The notes under the pieces: model-generated
Seen by the model: only the letters and a program-made list of their open reading frames with translations
Told to the model about the DNA's origin: nothing
Databases searched by the model: none
Program-made: the position numbers and the translations under genes
Shown: positions 44,912 to 53,119 of the stretch, one piece after another
How positions within the stretch are numbered: position 1 is the stretch's first letter
Layout of the letters: each line of letters starts with the position of its first letter
Origin: Bin87 sp026710825
Lineage (GTDB): Bacteria > Chloroflexota > Dehalococcoidia > Lucifugimonadales > UBA3495
Assembly: GCA_965232815.1 (NCBI GenBank)
Contig: OZ247427.1
Coordinates: 1,364,001-1,428,000, forward strand
DNA length: 64,000 bases
Reading direction: 5' to 3'

Positions 44912-46195
44912 ATGCGCGCACTGCTGGCCGGCATCTCCGGCGTCAACAAGGATGTCGTTGTCGCCAACCTGCTGGGCCGGCTGCGGGCGAACGGCGACAT
45001 CGGCGGCGCGACCGACACACAGGGTTACAGTGCGCACGGTCACGGCGCACACGGTTACGCTGACCAGCGGGTTGGGGCGGATCCACAGGAATTGTTCGCC
45101 GCCAGCGTCGAGGATGTGTTCGCGGAGCAGGGCGACGACCTGGCAAGCACTCTTTCGTCATTCCGTCCGACCTACCAACTGGACGCATGGCAACGGGCCG
45201 GCCTGGCCATCGCTGAGCAGATGGAGGACCTGGACCCGCGGCACAGCCTGATTTCCACGCACCTGACGTACTACACCAGCGGCCGGCAGTTTTCGCTGAT
45301 CGACATACCCACGATACGGCGGTGGCGGCCGGACTGCATCATCACGCTGGTGGACGACATGCTGGACATAAGGGCGGCGCTGGCGCGGCGGGACGCGGAG
45401 CAGCACACGAATTTCCAACTGAGGCTGCGGGAGATACTGGGCTGGCGGTCGGCGGAGATCGCGATGGCGGACCTGCTGGCGCGGAACCTGTACGAGCAGA
45501 GGACGATTCCGCACTATGTGGTTGGGGTCAAGCATCCGGCGGAGATGCTGTACCGGCTGATATTCCATCGGCGGCGGTATCCGGTGGTGTACTCGAGTTT
45601 CCCGATCACGGCCATACGGTTCGATGCAGACCGGAGAGCCAGAGTTGACGGCATCCGGGAGGAACTGCACCGGCGTTTCATCGTGTTTGATCCGCTGACG
45701 CTGGATGAGGGAACTCCGCAAGTGTTCGACAAGGCGCGGGCCGCGTGCGCCGACGACGTGGCGGAGATCACCATCACGGCGGACGAAGCGAGATGGCCGC
45801 TGGATAACGCGGGCACGCTGAAGGACGGTTTGCCTTCGGCGTTTCCGATGACGCTGGATCCCCGGGAGGCGCTGGAGGTGTGGGACGACATGGAGAACCA
45901 GGTGCGGCACCGGGACCTGACGATGGTGGAGCAGGCGCAGTGCGTGGCGGCGTATCGGATCACGATGGGCGGGCGGCTTTCGACGGGGATGTACTCGGAG
46001 TTGATGTATGCGTCGCACACCGCGGAGCCGGCGCGGCCGGTGCTGATGTACGCGGACCCGGGGGACGGAGGGCTGGACCATCCATTCCTGCGGAACTTCA
46101 ACCACCGGACGTATCACTCCACCGAGGAGTGGTTCGACGCCATCGCCAACATTTTGCCGGCGGAGCGGGACAATCCGCAGAGGCCGCTGTTTTAG
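44912..46195 (+). CDS. Unknown protein with degenerate P-loop
   Basis: This protein has 427 residues. The N terminus A-L-L-A-G-I-S-G-V-N-K-D-V-V-V looks like the first strand and P-loop of an adenylate-kinase-like NTPase, but the Lys-Ser/Thr pair is changed to Lys-Asp. I-I-T-L-V-D-D-M near residue 147 fits a Walker B strand. The C-terminal part (V-L-M-Y-A-D-P-G-D-G-G near 380) forms another alpha/beta segment. No strong ribosome site is visible. No family is recognised beyond a possible nucleotide-kinase-like fold. Confidence 0.72.
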   Translation: MRALLAGISGVNKDVVVANLLGRLRANGDIGGATDTQGYSAHGHGAHGYADQRVGADPQELFAASVEDVFAEQGDDLASTLSSFRPTYQLDAWQRAGLAIAEQMEDLDPRHSLISTHLTYYTSGRQFSLIDIPTIRRWRPDCIITLVDDMLDIRAALARRDAEQHTNFQLRLREILGWRSAEIAMADLLARNLYEQRTIPHYVVGVKHPAEMLYRLIFHRRRYPVVYSSFPITAIRFDADRRARVDGIREELHRRFIVFDPLTLDEGTPQVFDKARAACADDVAEITITADEARWPLDNAGTLKDGLPSAFPMTLDPREALEVWDDMENQVRHRDLTMVEQAQCVAAYRITMGGRLSTGMYSELMYASHTAEPARPVLMYADPGDGGLDHPFLRNFNHRTYHSTEEWFDAIANILPAERDNPQRPLF

Positions 46196-46391
46196 GACAC
46201 ATTACGACCGTCGGCCCTTCCGCTCGGGAGTTTTTCGGCTGCGACTTACGATCCGGTAGGATATTGGAACCGGTACAATAGTACCTGTCAGACCATCCAC
46301 GTTTGCTTTATCGCGAGAATTGTTTTCAAGCTGACTTACGCAGCGGTTAGATATCTCCGGGTTGTGTGCAGAGTGTAGTTGAGTGGGGTGG

Positions 46392-47618
46392 ATGATGAAG
46401 TCAGCCGGCATTCGGATTATGCGACTTGTCCAATTCACAATCGGCGCGGCGTTGATGATTGCCGTCGCGGGTATGGGTTGCGTTGGAATGCAGGACGCCA
46501 CGGCGGCGACGAACGGCGAGGAAAGAGACCCGGGCATCACCGACCATGAGATCCTTTTCGGGCAGTCTGCGGTTTTCAGCGGGCCATCGAAGGAATTGGG
46601 CCAGGGAATGCGCCTGGGAATCGAGGCGGCGTTTTACGAGGTCAACGAGGCCGGGGGCGTTCACGGGCGCGAGTTGCGGCTCAAGACGATGGACGACTCT
46701 TACGAAACGGACTACGCGTATCACACCACCAAGTGGCTGATCGAGAAAGTCGGAGTTTTCGCGCTGATCGGAGCGGTGGGCACTCCCACGACACGGGTGG
46801 CGTCGCCGGTCGCTCACGACGCCGGCGTGCCTTTCCTGGCCCCGTTCACCGGGGCGGAATTCCTGCGCGACGCCGCGCTGGACAACGTGGTCAACATCCG
46901 CGCGTCGTATTACCAGGAAACCGAGGAGATGGTCGCTCGGTTGACGGAGGAGGGGATCACCCGGGTGGCGGTGTTCTACCAGGACGACTCCTTCGGCACG
47001 AACGGACTGGAGGGCGTGCGGAGAGCGCTGGAGCGCAGGGGGCTGGAACCGATCGGCGCATGGAGCTACCAGCGGAACTCCGGCGCAGTGAGGCGGGCCG
47101 CGTCGAGCCTGGTTGAATCCGATCCCGAAGCGGTAGTCATGATCGGTACGCAAGACGCGGTGGCCACGACGACAGAATTGGTGCGCCAGGACATCGACCC
47201 GGTGATGTTGACCGTTTCCTTCGTGGGAGGCGAAGCCCTGGCGAAGGCGCTGGGGCCGGAGGGACAGGGCATTTACGTCACGCAGGTGGTGCCTTTTCCT
47301 GAGGACGCCAGCATCCCGTTGATTGCCAGATATGGGGCGGCGCTGGCTGAATATGCTCCACAGGCCGAACCCGGGTTTATTTCCCTGGAGGGATATTTGG
47401 CCGGCCGTCTTGCAGTCTACGGGCTGGAGGAGTGTGGCCGTGAGCCGAGCCGCGAATGCCTGTTGGAGACGCTGCACAATCCGGCGGTCATCGACATAGA
47501 CGGTTTCCGGCTCGAATTCGGTGACGGCGACAACCAGGGGTCGGACGAGGTGTTTCTGACTGTGATTGGCCCCGACGGGGAGTATCGCCAGGTCGAAAAG
47601 CTGGATGTGGCGAACTGA
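46392..47618 (+). CDS. Branched-chain-amino-acid-type ABC substrate-binding protein
   Basis: This 408-residue type 1 periplasmic-binding protein has a signal peptide with a Cys at G-M-G-C-V-G (a likely lipobox). The domain starts G-I-T-D-H-E-I-L-F-G-Q-S-A and contains L-G-Q-G-M-R-L-G-I-E-A-A-F, F-A-L-I-G-A-V-G-T-P-T and V-F-Y-Q-D-D-S-F-G. It belongs to the LivJ/UrtA-like group that binds amino acids, amides or urea outside the cell. No permease genes are adjacent. ATG 46392 or 46395 both follow GGGGTGG. Confidence 0.9.
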   Translation: MMKSAGIRIMRLVQFTIGAALMIAVAGMGCVGMQDATAATNGEERDPGITDHEILFGQSAVFSGPSKELGQGMRLGIEAAFYEVNEAGGVHGRELRLKTMDDSYETDYAYHTTKWLIEKVGVFALIGAVGTPTTRVASPVAHDAGVPFLAPFTGAEFLRDAALDNVVNIRASYYQETEEMVARLTEEGITRVAVFYQDDSFGTNGLEGVRRALERRGLEPIGAWSYQRNSGAVRRAASSLVESDPEAVVMIGTQDAVATTTELVRQDIDPVMLTVSFVGGEALAKALGPEGQGIYVTQVVPFPEDASIPLIARYGAALAEYAPQAEPGFISLEGYLAGRLAVYGLEECGREPSRECLLETLHNPAVIDIDGFRLEFGDGDNQGSDEVFLTVIGPDGEYRQVEKLDVAN

Positions 47619-47982
47619 GGGGTGAGTTGGGCATTATCGATGTCCGTTTCGGAGCGGGATAGGCGGGATAACGGGATGCGCGGTCACGCTGGTAGCGAAA
47701 ACGTATCCGTTCGGAGTTGGTGGGTTTCCCGGTTAGGGACGCCTCACCGGCGGGTTGACGGAAACCCATAAAGTACGGGGATATGGGCGTGTGAGTATGG
47801 GAAGGATTTCCTGGATACCGGCTCAAGGCCGGTATGACGGTTTTGCCGGTATGACGGTTTTGGTGGCAGGCGGTCACCTCAAAACTGAGCAGTTATCCGA
47901 AAACGGAATTATTTGACGGGGATGGCCTCATTTGCGTAGAATCAACCTATCACTCAACCCCCTGTGAGGAGGTTATCAACAT
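47619..47982. other. Intergenic region with repeats
   Basis: These 364 bases contain a CTGGAT-family repeat (47811-47841) overlapping two 17-bp tandem units (47828-47861), then the leader of the HesB gene. No gene is seen. Confidence 0.6.
47811..47861. repeat. CTGGAT palindrome followed by 17-bp tandem units
   Basis: CTGGATACCGGC-TCAAG-GCCGGTATGACGGT has an 8-bp ATACCGGC/GCCGGTAT stem. GCCGGTATGACGGTTTT then repeats exactly at 47828-47844 and 47845-47861, so the repeat's right half has been duplicated. Confidence 0.8.
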
Positions 47983-48339
47983 ATGCCAATCACACAGAAC
48001 GGCGCCGAACTCACCGTTGAAATTTCGGAGAAGGCTGCCGAGAAGATCAAGTATTTCGCCGAGAAACAGGGCATCATCGACAACATCGGACTTCGCGTCG
48101 CCGTGAAGGGCGGTGGCTGCTCGGGCCTCACCTACGACCTTGATATCACCAACCAGGAACGCGAGTCGGACAAGATCGTCGAGCAATTTGGCGTGAAAGT
48201 GATGGTGGATAAGAAGTCCTACATCTACCTGGTGGGCACGCAGCTTGACTTTTCGGACGGGCTGAACGGCAAGGGCTTCGTGTTCGAGAATCCCAACGCC
48301 AAGAAGGCCTGCGGCTGCGGCACTTCCTTCGCAATCTGA
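47983..48339 (+). CDS. HesB/IscA/ErpA iron-sulfur carrier
   Basis: This A-type iron-sulfur cluster carrier has 118 residues. The three conserved Cys are present in G-G-G-C-S-G-L (near residue 47) and A-C-G-C-G-T-S-F (near 110). A-A-E-K-I and R-V-A-V-K-G-G-G support the family. GAGGAGG precedes the ATG by 10 nt. It would hand Fe-S clusters to target enzymes in the cytoplasm. The next gene downstream, ygfZ, also serves Fe-S maturation. Confidence 0.95.
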   Translation: MPITQNGAELTVEISEKAAEKIKYFAEKQGIIDNIGLRVAVKGGGCSGLTYDLDITNQERESDKIVEQFGVKVMVDKKSYIYLVGTQLDFSDGLNGKGFVFENPNAKKACGCGTSFAI

Positions 48340-48367
48340 CAGACACAAGCGACATTCAGGGAACGGC

Positions 48368-48396
48368 GTAGGGGCGGGTTTATAACCCGCCCCTAC
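48368..48396. repeat. GTAGGGGCGGGTT palindrome
   Basis: GTAGGGGCGGGTT-TAT-AACCCGCCCCTAC is a perfect 13-bp stem with a 3-nt loop between the HesB and ygfZ genes. It belongs to the GGGGCG palindrome family. Confidence 0.8.
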
Positions 48397-48410
48397 CAAT
48401 TGTGAGGTCC

Positions 48411-49445
48411 ATGATGGCTACCATAGCTTCGATTGATGCCCACACCGCGGAGGAGTTCCGCGCCGCCACCGAGAGCGCCGCGGTCTTTCCCAGCAACGGG
48501 GGGCGGCTGCGACTGACCGGAGAGGACGCCCGGGATCTGCTGAACCGACTGTCCACCAACCTGGTCGATCCGGACGCTGAAGCAGGGGAAGTTGCCGTTA
48601 CGGTTCTGACGAGCGACCGGGGACGGATTGTTGACCTGGTGTACGTGATTCACTGCGGCGACCACCAGTTGATGATCACCAGCGCGGGTCAGCAGCAGGC
48701 GGTCATCGAATTCCTGGACAAGTACACCATCATGGAAGAGCTTGAGGTTGAAGACGTCACGCGGGATACGGTGATGCTGACGGTTACGGGGCCGGAGGCG
48801 AGCGCAATCCTGGACCGAGCACAGCCGGCCGCTGACCTGCAGGTGGCGCTGCCATCGGATCCGGACGATGCCGACCGTCCGCCCACACATCAACTGCTTT
48901 TTTCCGATGCGGATGCGGCGGAGCGCGCCGTGGAGGCGCTGCAGGATGCTTGCGCCGTGGGGATCAGCGCGGAGACCGCGGAGGCGCTGCGGATTGTGCG
49001 CGGACAGCCGGCGTACGGGTCGGAGATGAGCGAGACGTACAATCCGCTGGAGGCCGGCCTGATCGGCGCGATTGACTTCCACAAGGGTTGCTACATCGGG
49101 CAGGAGGTCATCGCCCGGCTGGATACCTACCACAAGGTACAGAAGTACATGGTGACGCTGCGGTTTGAGGCAGGCGAGTCGGATGTTGCCGAGGCCGCCG
49201 CCGGACTGCAGGGGGCGCGTCTCAACGACGAGGCGGGCAGCGCGATGGGTCTGGTAACGTCGGCGACGGTTGTTCCCACGGCCGATGGAGCCGATGTGAT
49301 TGGCCTAGGCTACGTGCGCACGGCGGCAGTGGAGGTTGGCGGGCGGCTGACCGTTGCGTCGGACGACGGCGATTCCGGCATCGTTGCGGTGATCACTGCG
49401 CAGCCGTTGCTGTTCGGCGGGGAGAAGCCGGGGCTGGGGAACTGA
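48411..49445 (+). CDS. ygfZ: YgfZ/GcvT folate-binding protein
   Basis: This 344-residue protein has the GcvT-like fold. The YgfZ signature K-G-C-Y-I-G-Q-E-V lies near residue 223 and carries the conserved Cys. The N-terminal L-S-T-N-L-V segment is the folate site. YgfZ binds tetrahydrofolate and helps assemble or repair certain iron-sulfur enzymes. GAGG lies just before the double ATG (48411/48414). The neighbouring HesB gene fits this job. Confidence 0.93.
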   Translation: MMATIASIDAHTAEEFRAATESAAVFPSNGGRLRLTGEDARDLLNRLSTNLVDPDAEAGEVAVTVLTSDRGRIVDLVYVIHCGDHQLMITSAGQQQAVIEFLDKYTIMEELEVEDVTRDTVMLTVTGPEASAILDRAQPAADLQVALPSDPDDADRPPTHQLLFSDADAAERAVEALQDACAVGISAETAEALRIVRGQPAYGSEMSETYNPLEAGLIGAIDFHKGCYIGQEVIARLDTYHKVQKYMVTLRFEAGESDVAEAAAGLQGARLNDEAGSAMGLVTSATVVPTADGADVIGLGYVRTAAVEVGGRLTVASDDGDSGIVAVITAQPLLFGGEKPGLGN

Positions 49446-49459
49446 GCGAAAAAGGGGCG

Positions 49460-49722
49460 ATGATGCTCAAGACGATAAAGGCAAAGTTTACCGACGGCGT
49501 CCTGGTACCGTTGGAGCCGGTAGCGTTCGAAGAGGGCGATGAAATCCTGCTCAGCTTTGACGCTGCCTCCAGCGGCGGATCAAAAAACCATCCAAGGAAC
49601 AGACTATCGCAGCCCTGAGAGAAACCGCCGGCGCATGGAGGGGGTCCCATGATCCGGAGGAACTGAAACGACGTATCTACTCCGAGCGGGTATGCGGTTC
49701 CAGTCCAACGCCGGAAGTCTAG
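49460..49722 (+). pseudogene. DUF104 (AF2212-like) antitoxin with -1 frame change
   Basis: Frame 1 from ATG 49460 gives L-K-T-I-K-A-K-F-T-D-G-V-L-V-P-L-E-P, the family start, and runs to a TGA after 53 residues. The expected C-terminal half (K-E-Q-T-I-A-A-L-R-E-T-A-G-A-W, then E-E-L-K-R-R-I-Y) continues in the -1 frame to TAG 49722. The switch lies at A AAA AAC, 49582-49588. It is either a one-base deletion, an assembly error or programmed frameshifting. No toxin gene follows. Confidence 0.7.
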
Positions 49723-49768
49723 CGGGGCGGCTGCCGGGGTTGCGGGTTATTTCAGCGTAGTGAATTAG

Positions 49769-49850
49769 TTATGCGGGGTGGATTTGGCCGTCCTCGCCGG
49801 CGGTGAGGAGGGCGGCGAAGGGGTAGCCGCGCTGTCGGATGGCGTCGCTG
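49769..49850. repeat. 82-bp copy of the pyrE 3' end, left
   Basis: This matches 50401-50482 with six mismatches in 82 bases and in the same orientation. On the minus strand it still encodes a PyrE C terminus (S-D-A-I-R-Q-R-G-Y-P-F-A-A-L-L-T-A, ending I-H-P-A, stop). Confidence 0.92.
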
Positions 49851-49854
49851 CGTA

Positions 49855-50157
49855 TTACGCCTTTTTCCTAGCCTCGAGCCACCTCTGAAATGAGGCGGAA
49901 CTTTCTCCTGATGGTTGACCCATGAGGAGGTTCTGCACGCTCACGTCCTCGTCCAATTCCGGCCAGTGAATACCCTCGCCGTTTCCAATCAGTCGCAAGT
50001 TGTTCCGCTCGTCGGACGTCGCGTGCAACAGCCGGGGATACCAGGCCAAGGGTACGGATATAGTCCGCCCATCGTTGAGCTCAACAGTCAGAGCGTCATC
50101 GGTCAGTAATACATCGGTGGCCTGCTGGACAGCCACACTAGTCGCCGAAGTAGTCAT
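49855..50157 (-). CDS. DUF2442 domain protein
   Basis: This 100-residue protein shows the DUF2442 core: V-E-L-N-D-G-R-T-I-S-V-P-L-A-W-Y-P-R-L near residues 25-43, then I-H-W-P-E-L-D-E-D-V-S-V and L-L-M-G near 62-79. DUF2442 is usually the second gene of a DUF4160-DUF2442 pair with toxin-antitoxin-like behaviour. Here it overlaps the end of a DUF4160 gene by 20 nt and stops 5 nt before the duplicated pyrE end. It appears intact. Confidence 0.88.
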   Translation of the reverse strand: MTTSATSVAVQQATDVLLTDDALTVELNDGRTISVPLAWYPRLLHATSDERNNLRLIGNGEGIHWPELDEDVSVQNLLMGQPSGESSASFQRWLEARKKA

Positions 50158-50373
50158 TCCATGTCTCCAATAGTAGATCCCGATTAGCTTCCACCATCGA
50201 GTGTATTCGGCGTATATCTGCCCGCCTAAACCCTCCGCTCCTCGCCAATCTTACCGGATTCAGCCAGAATTTGGCGATCAGATTGTCGCGGGACACGTGG
50301 ATATGTGCGGGTTCTTCCCGGTCTCCAGCGTAGAAAAGAACCGGTATGGCCCTTCTCTAAAAGCTGTAGGCAT
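50138..50373 (-). pseudogene. DUF4160 gene with one-base frameshift
   Basis: ATG 50373 gives M-P-T-A-F-R-E-G-P-Y-R-F-F. The rest (Y-A-G-D-R-E-E-P-A-H-I-H-V, then I-A-K-F-W-L-N-P-V, ending D-Y-F-G-D, stop) is in the -1 frame. One base appears missing in the four-base A run at 50334-50337 (T run on the coding strand). The A-H-I-H-V motif is the DUF4160 hallmark. It is the upstream partner of DUF2442. Confidence 0.8.
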
Positions 50374-50400
50374 CGATAAAACGGCCCTGGTTTACCGCGA

Positions 50401-50482
50401 TTACGCGGGGCGGATTTGGCCGTCCTCGCCGGCGGTGAGGAGGGCGGCGAAACTGTAGCCGCGCTGGCGGATGGCGTCGCTG
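50401..50482. repeat. 82-bp pyrE 3' end, right copy
   Basis: These are the last 82 bases of the intact pyrE gene. Together with 49769-49850 they form direct repeats around the DUF4160-DUF2442 unit. Confidence 0.92.
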
Positions 50483-50973
50483 CCGCCCTCGTTGCGATCG
50501 AGAGCGGCCAGGACCAGACCGATCTGGTAGCCGGCTTCCTCGGCGGCATCGATGGCGTGGAACAGGGAGCCACCGGTGGTGCAGGCATCGTCAACGATGG
50601 CTACAGAGGTTCCCTCGGGCGGCAGGGGGCCTTCAATCATCTGACCCATGCCGTAGCCCTTGGCCTCCTTGCGGACGATGAACGCGGGCATGGGCGTGCC
50701 CTGCTGCCAGGATGCGGTAGCGACGGCGGCGACGATGGGATCAGCGCCAAGGGTCGGGCCGCCCACCGCGCCGACGCCGGCGTCGGTCAGCAGGGGCAGC
50801 AGCGCGTGGCCGAGCAGGTACGCCCCCTCCGGGTCCAGGCTGAGCAGACGGCCGTCGAAATAGTAGGTGCTCTTGCGGCCTGACGACAGGGTGAAGTCGC
50901 CGTAACGGATCGCGCCGCGCTCGAGGGCCAGGTGGAGCAGGCGGGTTACCATTTCGTCGTACTTTGCTGTCAT
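50401..50973 (-). CDS. pyrE: Orotate phosphoribosyltransferase
   Basis: PyrE joins orotate and PRPP to make OMP in pyrimidine synthesis. The 190 residues are of normal length. The PRPP loop is V-A-I-V-D-D-A-C-T-T-G-G-S near residue 125. I-R-Y-G-D-F-T-L-S-S-G-R-K-S-T-Y-Y-F-D near residue 17 is the orotate-binding start, and F-I-V-R-K-E-A-K-G-Y-G carries the catalytic Lys region. GGAG lies 8 nt before the ATG. Confidence 0.95.
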   Translation of the reverse strand: MTAKYDEMVTRLLHLALERGAIRYGDFTLSSGRKSTYYFDGRLLSLDPEGAYLLGHALLPLLTDAGVGAVGGPTLGADPIVAAVATASWQQGTPMPAFIVRKEAKGYGMGQMIEGPLPPEGTSVAIVDDACTTGGSLFHAIDAAEEAGYQIGLVLAALDRNEGGSDAIRQRGYSFAALLTAGEDGQIRPA

Positions 50974-51105
50974 GTCATTAACTCCACGAGGCTTTCAGGG
51001 GTGAATTATCGCATTGGCCGAATTATCGCATTGGCCGAATTGCGCATGAGATTGCCGCTCCGGTTATTGGGTACGGCAGGGTATCGATTTGGGGACAGGT
51101 TAATG

Positions 51106-51121
51106 GCGAATGATTATTCGC
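51106..51121. repeat. Short GCGAAT palindrome
   Basis: GCGAAT-GATT-ATTCGC, a weak member of the GGGGCGAATGATTATTCGCC family, lies between pyrE and nadD. Confidence 0.55.
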
Positions 51122-51170
51122 TTCTACCGCATGGTGAATGATTCACGTAGGCGGCGAGGGTTCCGAGTTT

Positions 51171-51803
51171 TCATTCTTGGTAGAGGCCGTGCTGCTTGAT
51201 GTATTCGGCCACCGGGTCGGGGACCTGGTAGCGCACGGACTGGCCGGCCGCGAGGATGCGGCGCAGGTCGGACGCGCTGAAATCGACGCGGGGGCCGGCC
51301 ACGGGCAGTATCGCGCCGGCTTTTGCGGCGGCAGGGAACCGCTCGGCCAGGGCGGCCACACCGTCGGCGGGTCCGCCGGGACGCTCGATAACCGCCAGAT
51401 GGCAAAGCTCCAGGATGCCTTCCGGTTCCTTCCAGCGATGGAACTGGTCGAGCACGTCGGAGCCGACGATGAAATAGAAGTCGGTGTCGTGGGGGTACGC
51501 GGCGCGCAGTTCCCTGAGGGTGTCAACGGTGTAGGTTGCGCCGGTGCGTCGGATCTCGCGGTCGGAGGCACAGAAGTCGGGGTTGTCCGCGATGGCGAGT
51601 TCAACCATGCGCAGGCGGTGGGCGGATGGAGTGATACGCTGGCCGGATTTGAGCCAGGGTTCGCCGGCGGGCAGGAACAGCACGGACTCCAGGTCGAGGG
51701 CGACGCGGGCGGTTTCGGCAATCAGCAGGTGTCCCAGGTGGGGCGGATCGAAGGTGCCGCCGAGGATTCCGATGCGTTGGGACGGTGGGCCGTCATGGCT
51801 CAC
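51171..51803 (-). CDS. nadD: Nicotinate-nucleotide adenylyltransferase
   Basis: NadD adenylates nicotinate mononucleotide in NAD synthesis. The 210 residues show G-G-T-F-D-P-P-H-L-G-H (the nucleotidyltransferase T/HxGH site), Y-F-I-V-G-S-D-V-L-D-Q-F and F-S-A-S-D-L-R-R. The GTG at 51803 overlaps the obgE stop (TAGTG) and has GGAG 8 nt upstream. A GTG nine bases upstream is also open. obgE-nadD is a common pair. Confidence 0.93.
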   Translation of the reverse strand: MSHDGPPSQRIGILGGTFDPPHLGHLLIAETARVALDLESVLFLPAGEPWLKSGQRITPSAHRLRMVELAIADNPDFCASDREIRRTGATYTVDTLRELRAAYPHDTDFYFIVGSDVLDQFHRWKEPEGILELCHLAVIERPGGPADGVAALAERFPAAAKAGAILPVAGPRVDFSASDLRRILAAGQSVRYQVPDPVAEYIKQHGLYQE

Positions 51804-53119
51804 TAAAACCACTCCAGCTCGGCGCTGCCGATACGGATGGTGTCGCCGGGCTCGATGCCGGCCTCCTCCAGGCGTCGGGCGATCCCGAGGCGGGTCATCT
51901 CGCGCCAGAGTTGCAGCATCACGCGATAGTCGCGCATATCGGCGCGGCCGGTCAGCGATTCCAGCCGTTCGGATTCGACCACGTACGTGTTGCCGTCCAG
52001 GTACACGCCCATGGGAGGGCGCTCACGCGTGGTGGTTTCGCCTACTGCAACCACCGGTTCATCCTCCCACTCGGACTCATCCAGCCCGATGCGAGGAGCT
52101 TCGGACAGGATGCCGGTGATTCTACCCAGCAATCCATCCAGTCCTTCACCGGACACCGCGGATATGAAATGGATGGGAGTGTCGTCCGGACTGGAGGGGT
52201 ATTCATCCAGATCTGAAATGGCCCTTCGGAGTTCCTCCTCGATGACATCTCGGAGTTCGAAGGTCTCGGTGGTGTCCAGCTTGCTGACCGCCAGCACCTG
52301 GGGCTTGGCTGCCAGCATGGGGCTGAACTCGCGGAGTTCGCGATTGAGCATGACGAAATCGCCGGCCGGATCGTCGGACTGGCCATCGATGAGGTGGACA
52401 TACACGCGGGCGCGCTCGGCGTGGCGCAGGAACTGGTGGCCAAGGCCGATGCCGCGGTGGGCACCCTCAAGCAGGCCGGGGATCTCCATCATGACGAAGT
52501 CCTGCCCGCCATGGGTGACCACGCCGAGAACAGGTTCCACGGTGGTGAATGGGTAATCGGCGACCTTGGGCTTGGCGGCGGAGCACCGGGAGATCAGAGT
52601 GGACTTTCCAGCGTTGGGCTTGGCCAACAGGCCAACGTCCGCCAGGAGTTTCAACTCCAGCCAGAGGACGGAGTAATCGCCCTTCCCACCGGACTCAGAC
52701 AGCATGGGTTCCTGATTGGTGGAGGACACGAACCGGGCATTGCCCCAACCACCCTGGCCACCCTTGGCGATCAGAACGGGCTCATCAGTAGTTATATCGG
52801 CCAGGAAATCCTTGCTGCCATCGGGACGCATCCGCCAGACCACGGTGCCAATGGGCACGGGGATGTGACGGTCCTTCCCGTTGGCGCCACGCTGATTTTT
52901 GCCCTTGCCGTGGGTGCCGCGGTCCAGGTAGAAAGTGCTGTTGAACTTGAGGTGCAGCAGGGTGTTGATGGAGTTATCCCCGACGAGATACGCGCTGCCG
53001 CCGTCGCCACCATCGCCGCCATCGGGTCCGCCGCGGGGCTGGTACTTCAAGCGGAGGAAGCTGATGCAGCCATCGCCGCCGTTTCCGGCTTTGACGTTAA
53101 TTCTTACGGTATCAATCAT
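51803..53119 (-). CDS. obgE: Obg family GTPase
   Basis: This ribosome-associated GTPase has 438 residues. The N-terminal Gly-rich Obg fold (G-N-G-G-D-G-C-I-S-F, G-G-P-D-G-G-D-G-G-D-G-G) spans about 1-158. The G domain shows G1 K-P-N-A-G-K-S-T, G3 E-I-P-G-L (D replaced by E, as in many Obg proteins), and G4 V-S-K-L-D. The C-terminal OCT-type domain spans about 345-438. It acts in late ribosome assembly and stress control and is co-translated with nadD. Confidence 0.95.
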   Translation of the reverse strand: MIDTVRINVKAGNGGDGCISFLRLKYQPRGGPDGGDGGDGGSAYLVGDNSINTLLHLKFNSTFYLDRGTHGKGKNQRGANGKDRHIPVPIGTVVWRMRPDGSKDFLADITTDEPVLIAKGGQGGWGNARFVSSTNQEPMLSESGGKGDYSVLWLELKLLADVGLLAKPNAGKSTLISRCSAAKPKVADYPFTTVEPVLGVVTHGGQDFVMMEIPGLLEGAHRGIGLGHQFLRHAERARVYVHLIDGQSDDPAGDFVMLNRELREFSPMLAAKPQVLAVSKLDTTETFELRDVIEEELRRAISDLDEYPSSPDDTPIHFISAVSGEGLDGLLGRITGILSEAPRIGLDESEWEDEPVVAVGETTTRERPPMGVYLDGNTYVVESERLESLTGRADMRDYRVMLQLWREMTRLGIARRLEEAGIEPGDTIRIGSAELEWF

